Part shown: in pieces, positions 23,536 to 34,619 of the stretch
Numbering within the stretch: position 1 is the first letter of the stretch
How the letters are laid out: each line of letters starts with the position of its first letter
Origin: Margaritispora aquatica
Lineage: Eukaryota > Ascomycota > Leotiomycetes > Helotiales > Discinellaceae
Reading direction: 5' to 3'
Length of the DNA: 64,000 bases
Assembly: GCA_007644065.1 (NCBI GenBank)
Contig: VJWN01000006.1
Location: 62,001 to 126,000, forward strand
Position numbers and translations under genes: made by a program
The notes under the pieces: generated by a model
Seen by the model: the letters and a program-made list of their open reading frames with translations, nothing else
The model's database searches: none
What the model was told of the DNA's origin: nothing

Positions 23536-23814
23536 GGATAGTCAGCTAATGGATGCATTGACAATGACATTTACTTTGGGAGACAAGGCACATCCTTTGT
23601 ATTTCTTGTACTTTATCTATGGTATCTAATTCGACCTCCTGCCAGGCAAACCTCCTAAGCGAATATGACTATCAGAATTAGTCTGCGTGCAAAACCAGTA
23701 GACACCTCGCAAGGACCATGGCCGTGATGGATTATGATGAGATCGTTCTGTGACGCAAGGTCAACCCGCCAAAGCCTCGCTTGTCATATTATATATGTAA
23801 CGAAAACTACCTTA

Positions 23815-26084
23815 CTACTTCAACCGCAAAAGCTTGTCAGCACCGTACTTGGCAACTTGCTTGATTTGCTCAATCAACTCTTTCTGGGTAAGTTGTCCAG
23901 GCGCACCAAGGCGTGGCTTGAACTTCGCAATCATTTGTGTAATGGAGATACCCTCGGCTGGCAACGCTGCAATGATTTCATGAACCTGGATTCGTGTCAT
24001 GGCTGGTTTGTCTGCTGCTAGTGATGTTAGATATTGATTGGCTGGGAACACACTAGGGTTGATCTTACCTGTAGCTGGAGCAGATGGACTACCAGCACGA
24101 CTGCCACCTGCCACAGAACCAGATTTGCCTGGTGCAGGGCTGCCAGCTCTTGACCCGTTGGGGGATCCATTCTTGATAGTAAGCTTGATCTTCTTCTTTT
24201 GATGACCACCATCTGATGCCTCTCCCCCGGTAGCATCAGCATCGCTCATTGCACCTGCATTTGGTGTGCCAGAACGCTTGTTCGAATTGAGGGTAACCTT
24301 GAAAGTCGATGACTTCCGAGAATTCTGACCAGGCTGTAATGACGGAGCAGGTGAGGCTTGTCTTGACCCAGGTATTGGTGTTGAGGAACCAGTTGGCTGT
24401 GACGAATGGTGTTTCTTAGCCTTCTTGACATGGCTAGATTCATTACCACTAGATTCAGAGAGGTTAGGAGAGCTTGGTCGTTTAACGCCCTTCTTGAGTG
24501 GATCAATATGCTTTGGGCGTCCAGAGGGTGTATTTGTTCCCTTCGAGGATGTCCCAGAAGGGACCTTTGGATCGCCTTTGGCCAACTTGTTCTTGGCTTC
24601 CTCATCCTTCTTGCGGTCGATTTCTGCTTGCTTTTCATCATCAGAAGTATCATCATCGCTCTAAGACTTGTGTTAGTAATCGCACGCAATTTAAAACAAA
24701 AGGTACCTGCCTCGTCTGAATATGGATGATCACTATCATCATCATAAGCAAAGTTCTTCTCACGCTTCCTTAAAGCCTTCTTCACATCCTTGCCAAATTT
24801 CTTTAGCTTTTCTGCTTCAGCTTGTTCTTCTCGCAATTCACGATCCACATCGGCTTCATCGGCTTGGTCGAAAATGTTCGCGGCAAGTTGCTCTCGCTTA
24901 ATCTTCACCTGTGCTTCCTTTGTGTCCTCATCTTCAACCTTCTCTACTGTATGTTGTTCATCATCATCTTGGAAGAGGTCATCACCCTCAAAGTCAAGCT
25001 CATCCATATCTTGAGTTTCGCTCTTATTTGAGTTCTTGAACGTTCCACTTTCTGCTTTGACGGTATACAAACGAAACTGAGCCTTGTAAGCCATTTCAGA
25101 CTCCTTCTTCTCAGCGTTTTGCTCGTTTGAGCGCATAACCCATCGATTTTCTTTGGTCTTCTTATTGAGAGTGGATTCTGCTTCTTCAATTGTAAAGGCT
25201 TTGAATTGGCCTTTCTGTGTGAACTTGTACCACTTCTCAATTGGAATCATGGTAAATCGACCTTGCCCGGCCACAAGCATAACATTGGTTTCCGATAAAG
25301 CGGATTCATAATTACCTACCCATGTATTCTTGTTATCTGCATCTTCGAGATGCCAGGGTAAGGCCTCTTCGTAACGAAGATCTGAGTCCTTCTTTTGCGC
25401 TTCAGTCTTATCGAGTCTATGTACTTGAGTGGTCTTCTCATTACGGAAAGCCTGGGCCTTCTTCGCAGCTACAGCAGAAGTTGCGTTGCCTGAAGGGGCG
25501 ATTTGTGCCAGATCCTTAGCTTTCTGCTCCTCCTTCTGCTCTCGCAAGATTTCCAATCGCTCGCGCTCTTTTGCATCAATAGGTAGACCATCGTCCATAA
25601 CGGTATCCTTATCACCCTTTCCTGGCGGAGCTTGCTTTGGATCCCTCCTGTGTAACAAAAGAGGTCTTGTAAACTCATCCTGATCGCGTGGATTGACCGA
25701 CTTTTTTGCTTGAAACCTGGCGATGTGGTACCTTAAACCTTCACGCATCTGTCGTTTTGTGGTGAAAAGAGGATAGTCCTCGTAATGACCAGTAGGAGGT
25801 ACTGTCCAACCACCCTGACCTACCTGCGACACAGGATAACTTGCAGTTGGTTCCCCTCCTTTAGCAGGGGCCATACCGTTTACGGGATATGGATAGGTCT
25901 TCTGGGCAGCGGTTGGTCCATTGGGGCGCGAGACGGAGGAATTGGCAGTCCCGATAGGTCTTCGTATGGGCTTCTTTCGTGCTCTGAGAGGATCTGCGGC
26001 TTTGGCCTTGCGAACGAATTGAGGTGGCCCACCATTGGCAGTAGGTGTATGGCCCGCAGATTGACCTGAGGGAGAGGCACTCAT
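23815..26084 (-). CDS. TFG1: transcription initiation factor IIF subunit alpha (RAP74/Tfg1)
   Basis: Three exons: 26084-24711, 24660-24069 and 24017-23815. The product has 722 residues. The ATG at 26084 follows a 5' leader; an upstream in-frame ATG at 26168 is less likely. The TFIIF N-terminal domain is recognisable from EDYPLFTTKRQMREGLRYHI, the EEALPWHLEDADNKNTWVG block and FTMIPIEKWYKFTQKGQFKA. An acidic middle (DDELDFEGDD-type) and a Ser/Lys-rich linker lead to the C-terminal winged helix (TRIQVHEIIAALPAEGISIT...KELIEQIKQVAKYG). TFIIF binds RNA polymerase II during initiation and elongation. Intron 1 appears to be GC-AG: AG|GCAGGT with an ACTAAC branch point, the only choice that keeps the acidic downstream exon (SDDDTSDDEKQAEIDRKK) in frame. 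Intron 2 is 51 bases, a multiple of three, so its retention would add 17 residues. Confidence 0.93.
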
Positions 26085-27249
26085 GGTCGCAAGTGTCGCA
26101 ATGATATCTCTGTTGAAAGAAATAGGAGGTCGCAGTCCAGCTCCTGGCTCTTCAGAAGCAATCAACACAATTTTTGTGACGCGCTTGAACGGCTCTCATG
26201 AAGTTGAACCCATGGACGATTGATGCTGCGTGAAAGAGGTGTAAAGCTTTGTCGGAGTTCCTGCCTTCTGATGCGTATCGAGAGGCCTTCCGAAAGATAC
26301 CAGAATAGTTCTGCAATTGTGGAGTTCGTGACTTCGTGAGATGGTATGCGAGAGGAGAGGTCTTTGTGTTCTTGAAAGATGCTCGTTCTTTTAGGTTGCG
26401 ATATTGATGGGGAACCGTACCTTCAAGTAATGCTTGCCTTATGGTTGGGGCGTTCAGTCACTATCAATTGAAGTCGGAAAAAGGTAATGCCGATATGACG
26501 CTAATGATGACGCTAGACCAATTAAGGCTACAAATCCTGACGAATTCACTCCTCCCTGTAAAACATCGGGAGCCGCATTCACAAGCATTCACAGCTCCCC
26601 TCTGTCTCTACCAAATGCATCTCACACCACCACCCTCACTCAGGCACGTCCTCAATTGAGTCACGCTTGATTCACCTCCAATTTCTGCCTGCATAGATTG
26701 TGACATCTTGCGCATCGATACTTCCTCCATTACTGAAACTGGCTTTACGTTTACGTCTATCTTCAAGTCGGAACAGCTTGATTTCTGGGGATTTCTCTAA
26801 GACCATGGATAGTGGCTTCCACATACAACAAGTACATCAAACTAAAGTAATTGAGGATTGAATTTGGACAAGATTGCTAAAGCACATATCAATATATGAA
26901 TAGTGCTGATACTCAAGACTCTGTGGTAAGTTGCACATAGAAGTAAGAGACTCACCCTTGGTACTGGTTCTCGGTTTCTCATTGTCCATGCTGGTGGCAT
27001 TTGCGACCATTTCTCCAAAACGCAGTAATAACATTCCCTGCAGGGCAAATCAACCTCATTGCGAATAGTCAGAGCTTGGTCTGCTGTAGCTCTGTCACAT
27101 GACTCGCTAAAGTCCCAGTCTGCCAACTGCTTCCAATTTCTTTCGACGCGTAAGAACTTCCTGTGTATCTATGACATAAACCTTAGAGTTTCAAACCATC
27201 TCAAGACTTCTTCATCTGTCAGGCAAGCCTTAAGCTCCCATCATCTCTC
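26085..27249. other. divergent promoter region
   Basis: This is the shared upstream region of TFIIF alpha (minus) and the nucleotidyltransferase gene (plus). It includes their leaders and only short frames without features. Confidence 0.55.
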
Positions 27250-30200
27250 ATGATGGGGCCTCCTCAAGGCTTAGATACTCCCGGTGGAGGTAACTTTGAA
27301 GATCAAGTTCGCAATTTGTTCCTCAGTAATGGAGGTCCAGCACTCTCTTTGGCTGGTGCTAACAGCGGACCGCCAAATTTACCTGGTCAGAATGTTCCTC
27401 CTCATATCTTGTCTCATCAAATGGCACCAAGTCATCCACAGAACACAGGTCACATGGTTCAAGCTCTTCCACAATCGTCTGCTACCGTCAGTTCTACAAA
27501 TTCTGGTTACAAGAGACCCAACCAAGCACAACGTCGTCAAATGAACTCTCAACTTTCTATCCCAATCGACGCGAGACCTGTTCATGGTACACAGGCAGGA
27601 AGAGGCACCTTCAGTCCACAGATGCAAGGTCAATGGGGTCCTCCAGCTCATCCCCAGATGCATCAAAACCAAAGATACAATAACAATTACCAACAGCAAT
27701 ACTCTCCGCGTTTTCAACATTCAAATCAGAATTCCCCCTACTCTCCATATTCTCCGCGTTCTCCATTCCCTCAAGGTTCCCCGAGATCACCAATGCCATC
27801 GCATGCGCCAGGACCAAGCCCTCAGTTCCAGACAAAAGTCGGTCCTAACTCGTTCCCGAACAAATCCCCGCAAAACTCTTTTTCTCGACCAGCCTCTCAG
27901 AATCGACAACTTTACCAGCCATCATCTAATAATGCACCGAAAAATAGAGCACCCGTATATAACCTGGATGAAGTGTCGAGCCAAGCCGATACACTCGAGA
28001 AACTCCTTGTTCAATGCATCCCTGAGGTTGGAATCAGTGCTGAAGAAGAGGACGAGAAAGAAACTCTCAGAGCTCTGATCGAAAATGTTTGTCGGGAAAC
28101 CATTGCCGAGTACGAAGCAGAAATATTGGGAAACAACAAGTTCAACAAGTCAACTGTTGAAGTCCAGTGTTTCGGAAGCATGAAATCTGGATTCGCAACG
28201 AAGGCCTCAGACATGGATTTGGCACTCATCTCACCAATGTCACATCCAGCACCTGATTCACACGACTCTGCTATTCCACGATTATTGGAAAAGAAACTTC
28301 TCGACATGGGCTATGGTGCGCGGCTTTTGACCAGAACCCGAGTACCTATCATTAAACTCTGTGAAAAGCCAACAGAGAAATTGCTTTCTTTGTTGAAAGA
28401 GGAACGCACGAAGTGGGAAAACGGATTTGTGGCAGATGCAGACGAACAGCCAGTCGAACTTCACTCACCTGCCATTGAAGATATCAAGGACAAGGCGTCC
28501 CCTACTGTACAACGACTTCCTGAAAAGGAGGCTGTTCAAGGTGACATTTGTTCCTCTAGAGATGTACAACTTGCATCTTTGAAGCAGAAGGTCGGACAAC
28601 CTCTTAGCGAGTACTTGATTTCCGCGAAGCGTATCTTGAGGAAAGTTGGCGGACGGGACATTATCCCAGGCGCTCCTGAACCTACAGCTTTGGAATGCGA
28701 GATACTGAATGAAGTTTGCAAAGCTTTCATCTCTGGCTTGACTGACAACATATTGGTTGATAGATTACGGAGTTATCTGTCTATCTTACCACTCTTTGAT
28801 GCCTCAATACCGACCTTGCAACGAACTCTTCATGGTGTATGGCTTCAGATTGAAGGCGAGAAACTCGTACTCGCATGGGAGTCTAGAGAAATTCAGGAAC
28901 CCAATGAGAAGCTAGAAGCTGATGCTGCGGAATCAATCAATGAATGGCGCACTTTGCAAAATAAGAATACCTCATCTGTTGAGTCGCTTCTTTACAACAG
29001 GCAACTAGTAGCAGCATCCGATAAGCTTAGGCGAGCTGCTTCGCTGAGGCTAGTATCCTTGGAGCAGGTCCAACACGAAGAGCCGATCTTCTATCTCGGG
29101 CGAGCACAAAACATTTTGGGCAGATTACAAGGACATCAAAACATACACGAAAGCACTATTATGCGTGCTGTCACAAAGGCATACGCCTCCGGAGTCAACA
29201 ATTCCGAATTCCGTACAGAGTTACAAGATCTCCTCGCCAGAAACGATCATGTTACCCTTGAGCAAATTAGTCTGCAGCATAGAATTTTGCAGCTTGCGAG
29301 AGACTATGGACATGCCTTAAATGTTGGAATGTACAACTCTTACGAAGAAACGGATCGTGATCATATCAAGGACTACATCAAGCTTTTGCGCAACATGAAT
29401 CTGCCGGATCGTCGCCCAGTGAGCAACGATGAGATTGCTCTCATTGCTAAAATTAGACAACTCCCCGACCCTTCGAAAATCTCAACCAGTAAGCCTCGGG
29501 ACCGATATCAAGATCACTTGGAGTTTCCGAAGACTGGTGTTGGTATTCAATGTGATATCAATTTTTCGGCGCAGCTGGCTATTCATAACACACTTATGCT
29601 TCGCTGCTACTCACATTGTGATCCTCGAGTCAAGCCCATGATCCTATTCGTCAAGCACTGGGCAAAGTTACGTGGTATCAACACACCTTATAGAGGAACA
29701 CTCAGCAGCTACGGCTATGTTCTCATGGTTCTCCACTATCTAGTCAACGTTGCATCGCCCTTTGTTCTTCCAAATCTGCAGGAAGTTAAGAAAGACCCTC
29801 CCACATATTTGTCACCTCAAGAGATTGAAGCCAGGTCGATTTGCAATGACCGCGATGTGAGGTTTTGGCGTAATGAGACGGAGATCAAGGATTTGGCGAC
29901 GCGAAAAATGCTGAATCACAACAGTGAATCGATAGGATTTCTTCTCCGGGGCTTCTTTGAGTACTATGCCCAGACTGGCCCAATGAGTACCGGTTCAGGT
30001 CGAGGGTTCGAATGGGGACGAGAAGTGCTCAGTCTACGTACGCTCGGAGGTATCTTGACTAAGCAAGAGAAGGGTTGGGTTGGTGCTAAGACCGTATTTG
30101 AGACATCCAAGGTCGCTGCTCCGCCCACGCCTTCTAGCGACAGGCCACACGAGGCAAACGATGGACACAGCCAGTCTCCAGTAGGTGATACGCCCGAAGT

Positions 30201-30501
30201 TCAAACTCCAAAGCTGCCGGTGAAGACCATGGAGGAGACGAAGGAAATTCGACATAGGTACCTCTTCGCTATCGAAGATCCCTTTGAGCTCGACCACAAT
30301 GTTGCAAGAACTGTCACGCATAATGGCATTGTTTCGATTAGAGATGAGTTCAGACGTGCTTGGCGCATTATCAAGGGCTCTACAATGCGTTCTGATGGTA
30401 CTGGACTACTAGATCCATTACCAAAGAGCGACGAGTCTACAGAGACGAATGATCTTCTAGATCTGATTCATGGACCGCAGGTAATGAATGTTGGATCCTA
30501 A
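27250..30501 (+). CDS. PAP/TUTase-type nucleotidyltransferase (Cid1/Trf4-like) with large insertion
   Basis: Single exon, 1083 residues. The first about 230 residues are Pro/Gln/Ser-rich (SPYSPYSPRSPFPQGSPRSP), probably disordered. The catalytic palm begins near residue 300 with VQCFGSMKSGFATKASDMDL, supplying the GS motif and the first two aspartates. The third aspartate appears only at about residue 767 (GVGIQCDINFS), followed by the PAP central and associated domains (PMILFVKHWAKLRGI, GTLSSYGYVLMVLHYLVN, SIGFLLRGFFEYYA). In Cid1 and Trf4 the second and third aspartates are about 57 residues apart, so roughly 390 extra residues interrupt the fold. That insertion contains two similar helical segments (about 444-537 and 607-688). 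Family members add A or U to RNA 3' ends; the specificity here cannot be read. The start could be either of two adjacent ATGs. Confidence 0.88.
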   Translation: MMGPPQGLDTPGGGNFEDQVRNLFLSNGGPALSLAGANSGPPNLPGQNVPPHILSHQMAPSHPQNTGHMVQALPQSSATVSSTNSGYKRPNQAQRRQMNSQLSIPIDARPVHGTQAGRGTFSPQMQGQWGPPAHPQMHQNQRYNNNYQQQYSPRFQHSNQNSPYSPYSPRSPFPQGSPRSPMPSHAPGPSPQFQTKVGPNSFPNKSPQNSFSRPASQNRQLYQPSSNNAPKNRAPVYNLDEVSSQADTLEKLLVQCIPEVGISAEEEDEKETLRALIENVCRETIAEYEAEILGNNKFNKSTVEVQCFGSMKSGFATKASDMDLALISPMSHPAPDSHDSAIPRLLEKKLLDMGYGARLLTRTRVPIIKLCEKPTEKLLSLLKEERTKWENGFVADADEQPVELHSPAIEDIKDKASPTVQRLPEKEAVQGDICSSRDVQLASLKQKVGQPLSEYLISAKRILRKVGGRDIIPGAPEPTALECEILNEVCKAFISGLTDNILVDRLRSYLSILPLFDASIPTLQRTLHGVWLQIEGEKLVLAWESREIQEPNEKLEADAAESINEWRTLQNKNTSSVESLLYNRQLVAASDKLRRAASLRLVSLEQVQHEEPIFYLGRAQNILGRLQGHQNIHESTIMRAVTKAYASGVNNSEFRTELQDLLARNDHVTLEQISLQHRILQLARDYGHALNVGMYNSYEETDRDHIKDYIKLLRNMNLPDRRPVSNDEIALIAKIRQLPDPSKISTSKPRDRYQDHLEFPKTGVGIQCDINFSAQLAIHNTLMLRCYSHCDPRVKPMILFVKHWAKLRGINTPYRGTLSSYGYVLMVLHYLVNVASPFVLPNLQEVKKDPPTYLSPQEIEARSICNDRDVRFWRNETEIKDLATRKMLNHNSESIGFLLRGFFEYYAQTGPMSTGSGRGFEWGREVLSLRTLGGILTKQEKGWVGAKTVFETSKVAAPPTPSSDRPHEANDGHSQSPVGDTPEVQTPKLPVKTMEETKEIRHRYLFAIEDPFELDHNVARTVTHNGIVSIRDEFRRAWRIIKGSTMRSDGTGLLDPLPKSDESTETNDLLDLIHGPQVMNVGS

Positions 30502-31545
30502 TATTCGAAGTGAACCGAAATGACGAAGCATGATGTAATGAGTATACGAATGGTGAATGGGCACATGGAGGGTGGCATAAGTGGCGAGTAGCAGCATATA
30601 CGGCGTTTGAGGTAAAAGGAGATTGAATTAGAGCTTGGCTTGCTAACATGTCGAGTTGTGGTGCTCATGAACTCGATGGATTCAAACAAAAACAATAAAT
30701 GTCTGTGTACAACTGTTATGACTACCAGTCTTCTTTCACCGCGTGAATTATACCCTCATTTGAGTGTAATATTTCGTAAATTTGATGTTTCATTGATTGG
30801 GTGAACTGGAACGAAAACATTCGCAAATGTATTGAAACAGTCACTCAGCTGAAGACAGAATTAAATACCGTCGGAGAGAATATCACATCTCATGATGACC
30901 AATATTTTTATTATTTGTTCGCTCCTATTCCTAGCCAGGGGAATGCATTTTTTACACGAGTTCCTTCATGTAGCTTATTGCAATCGTCCAAACCCCTTTT
31001 AACTCAAGTTCTTATGACCTTTACAGCATCTCGAATCGATTATATTTAAATTCATATCTTATTTCATAACTTATACATAGACACAGTGGCAAAATAAGCG
31101 AGCCCAACCCTTGACCTGGCCGCCCTGGATCATTACCGTTGGAGGCAAGAAAGCCCATGCTCAAATGAGCATGTGGAGCCAATTCCTTGGAACATCTCCC
31201 AATCCATCCAACCGCCCCGAAAACAACCAATCAGAACCGCCAGCTCCCCATGGAGAGTACGAGAGCACTTGGCAGGAGAAGCACCAATTTACTTGACCGT
31301 ATTGTATGGCTTGATATAAACATTCCTTCTCTTCCGGTTTCTGGCACCTGGTTTTTATTCTTACTTACCTCAACTTAACCTCACTTACCTTACAGTCGTT
31401 ACTTTATAAGTCATCACACTCGTTTTAACCCTACGCACTACGCACTACGTATTTACTTACTTACCTTTGTAATTACTTAACCCCGTCTTCAACCAACCAA
31501 TCAATCAATTCACCGAAACAAACCATCAACATCTCCATCATCAAA
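30502..31545. other. intergenic, no supported gene
   Basis: This lies between two plus-strand genes. It contains an AT-rich 3' flank and, just upstream of 31546, a leader with CAATCAATCAATT-like repeats and CTTACC runs. No gene is supported. Confidence 0.5.
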
Positions 31546-31832
31546 ATGCAGCTCTCTATCTTCGCACTCTGGGCTTTCGTCGCTGTTGCCATGGCTTCCC
31601 CTCTCCCAGCTGCCGACACCCACTGCCCGGCTGACATTGCGCCTGTTTGTGCTGCTAAGGTATGTGTTTACCTAGACCTTCCACAAAAAAGCACTGGACG
31701 GCGAGTTGAGATGAGAGAGAGAGCTATGTTACTAACTTTGGTGCGATTTAGTGTTTGGCTGAGGGTTTGGACTTTGACTGCTGGGGCAAGACTTGCATCT
31801 GTGGCTCGGCTAATGGACGTAACTCCTCTTAA
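31546..31832 (+). CDS. small secreted cysteine-rich protein (effector-like)
   Basis: Two exons, 31546-31659 and 31752-31832, with a 92-base intron (GTATGT donor, TTACTAAC branch, TTTAG acceptor), encode only 64 residues. A clear signal peptide (MQLSIFALWAFVAVAMA) is followed by a mature part of about 45 residues with six cysteines at positions 27, 35, 39, 48, 53 and 55. That could make three disulfides. The ending CWGKTCICGSANGRNSS is Gly/Asn-rich. No known family is recognised. Small size, secretion signal and an even number of cysteines are the usual criteria for candidate fungal effectors, but they also fit antimicrobial or hydrophobin-like peptides. The leader is long and pyrimidine/CA-rich, suggesting a well-expressed gene. 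Confidence 0.75.
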
Positions 31833-33427
31833 GTTTGGGTTGATGGTGAGGAGATGGAGGATCGGTAGTGGGGTGTGAGTGTGGGTGGGAGGGAGCAAGT
31901 CGTGCAGTATCATGGGGGTGAATGCGGCTGGTTTGGAAAGTTGTCATGGCTAGTTGAGGACCGAGCATGAACTATCAGCTTTTGTCTCGTCCATCAAATT
32001 ATCTATTGACGGGTCGCTTTGTTGCTTCCGAAGTACCCTTGAAAGCGTATGCAAGTGGCGCTTCAGTCACATGAACGACTCGCCCTTTGGTGTCTGCCTC
32101 GATCATAAACGTGGTGCATGTTCTAGGTTTTGTATGTAGGACACCGTCCCTCGAAATTCCTCACAGTCACAGATCTCTCACCAACACCGATTCCTAGCCG
32201 CCCTCAACCATCATATGGCACTGCGTGCTCTTCCCCTCCATATATTCATAAGCTCGCTCTCCATCCAGCCTCTCCATAAGTACCAGCGAGATCCTCCACT
32301 CAGTCAGTGAGAGTCGTTCACATGTGTACAGAGTAAAATACGAGACTCATAAAGCTCTCGAGCTCTACATGTCTACCTACGCCACAAGTGCGAGTGCAAG
32401 CCCAACTCCATCATCCCATCTTCTTCGTCATCATCTTCTTCTGTCGTGTCACCCAATAGCCCGCTCTGGATCCAAATCTTCGCTCTCTCAAGTACTTCGC
32501 CCCTCACAGCCAATTCGATCCTTCTTGAGCCAATCGACGGAACCGTCATCAAATGAACTCAAACTCCAACTCAGTATACCAACAAACACCAAACACCGCG
32601 AACAAACAACCCAAGATCCCCTTCCCTATCACCACCACCGCATCTTACTGCAAGCACTAAAGTGAAGAAGAGAGAAGAGATGCGAAGAGTAGGGAAAGGT
32701 AAGCACACCGTGCTAAGAGCAGTCTATCCCCGTGTACGTGAATAGACACCGGGCATCAGGCGTTCGGTACTCACTCGGTTGACTCGCTTTGCATACATAC
32801 ACAGGCAAGCGTGATGATTACCTAGGTCCGATGTAGTCATTAGGTCGTGAGTCCATCATCTGGGTAGATGTCTTAGAAGTGATAAAAACTATCACTAACA
32901 AGCAGAGATGTATAAACAACAAAGAATTCGCCAAGTAAGGTAAGTAAGTGTCGTTGAGACTGGTGATAGAGCGATATGGTACCTCCGATCCAGTAGAAGT
33001 ATGAGAGCGCAAGGACGAAACCGGAAGTTTACTTGCATATCAGCGAAGGATATTTGAGGGATGAGCTGGAGTTTGTGTAGAGTTTTATCCGTAACGGTTC
33101 TGTTTCGGTATGGATACCTTGTGGCTACTGGCTGGCAAGCCAGCAAGTACTTTGCATCGATGATGTGAGGCAGGAGAATGAAAGAGTCGTACTAGAATGC
33201 GAGAAGGGTAAATAATGTAGTAATTGGGTGTACTCGATACTAAATTTTGCGCACTAAACCAGGACGGTCGATAACTGTTTTTGTGCCCGGAACTTCGTTA
33301 TTTTTGAGTCTCATGGTCCTCCAACTCACTCACATGCAATATGTACAGCAATCCCAGCAGCATTCAAGAAGAATATATACAAAGAAACATCACAGTCCAT
33401 CAACAACAGCAGCAGCAACAAGCTCAT
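31833..33427. other. intergenic, no supported gene
   Basis: This holds the 3' flanks of the small secreted protein gene (plus) and the galactanase gene (minus). Frames such as 32324-32665 are Ser/His-rich translations of CATCAT-like sequence and are not supported. A CAGCAG/CAACAA run lies at about 33395-33425. Confidence 0.5.

Positions 33428-34619
<1,192 letters not shown>

Noticed and set aside
24661..24706. Canonical GT donor at 24706 for TFIIF alpha intron 1
   Set aside because: It leaves the downstream acidic exon out of frame by one base; the GC donor at 24710 fits both phase and consensus.
32324..32665. 113-codon plus-strand frame
   Set aside because: It is a Ser/His/Leu-rich translation of CATCAT-type sequence without domain or start context.
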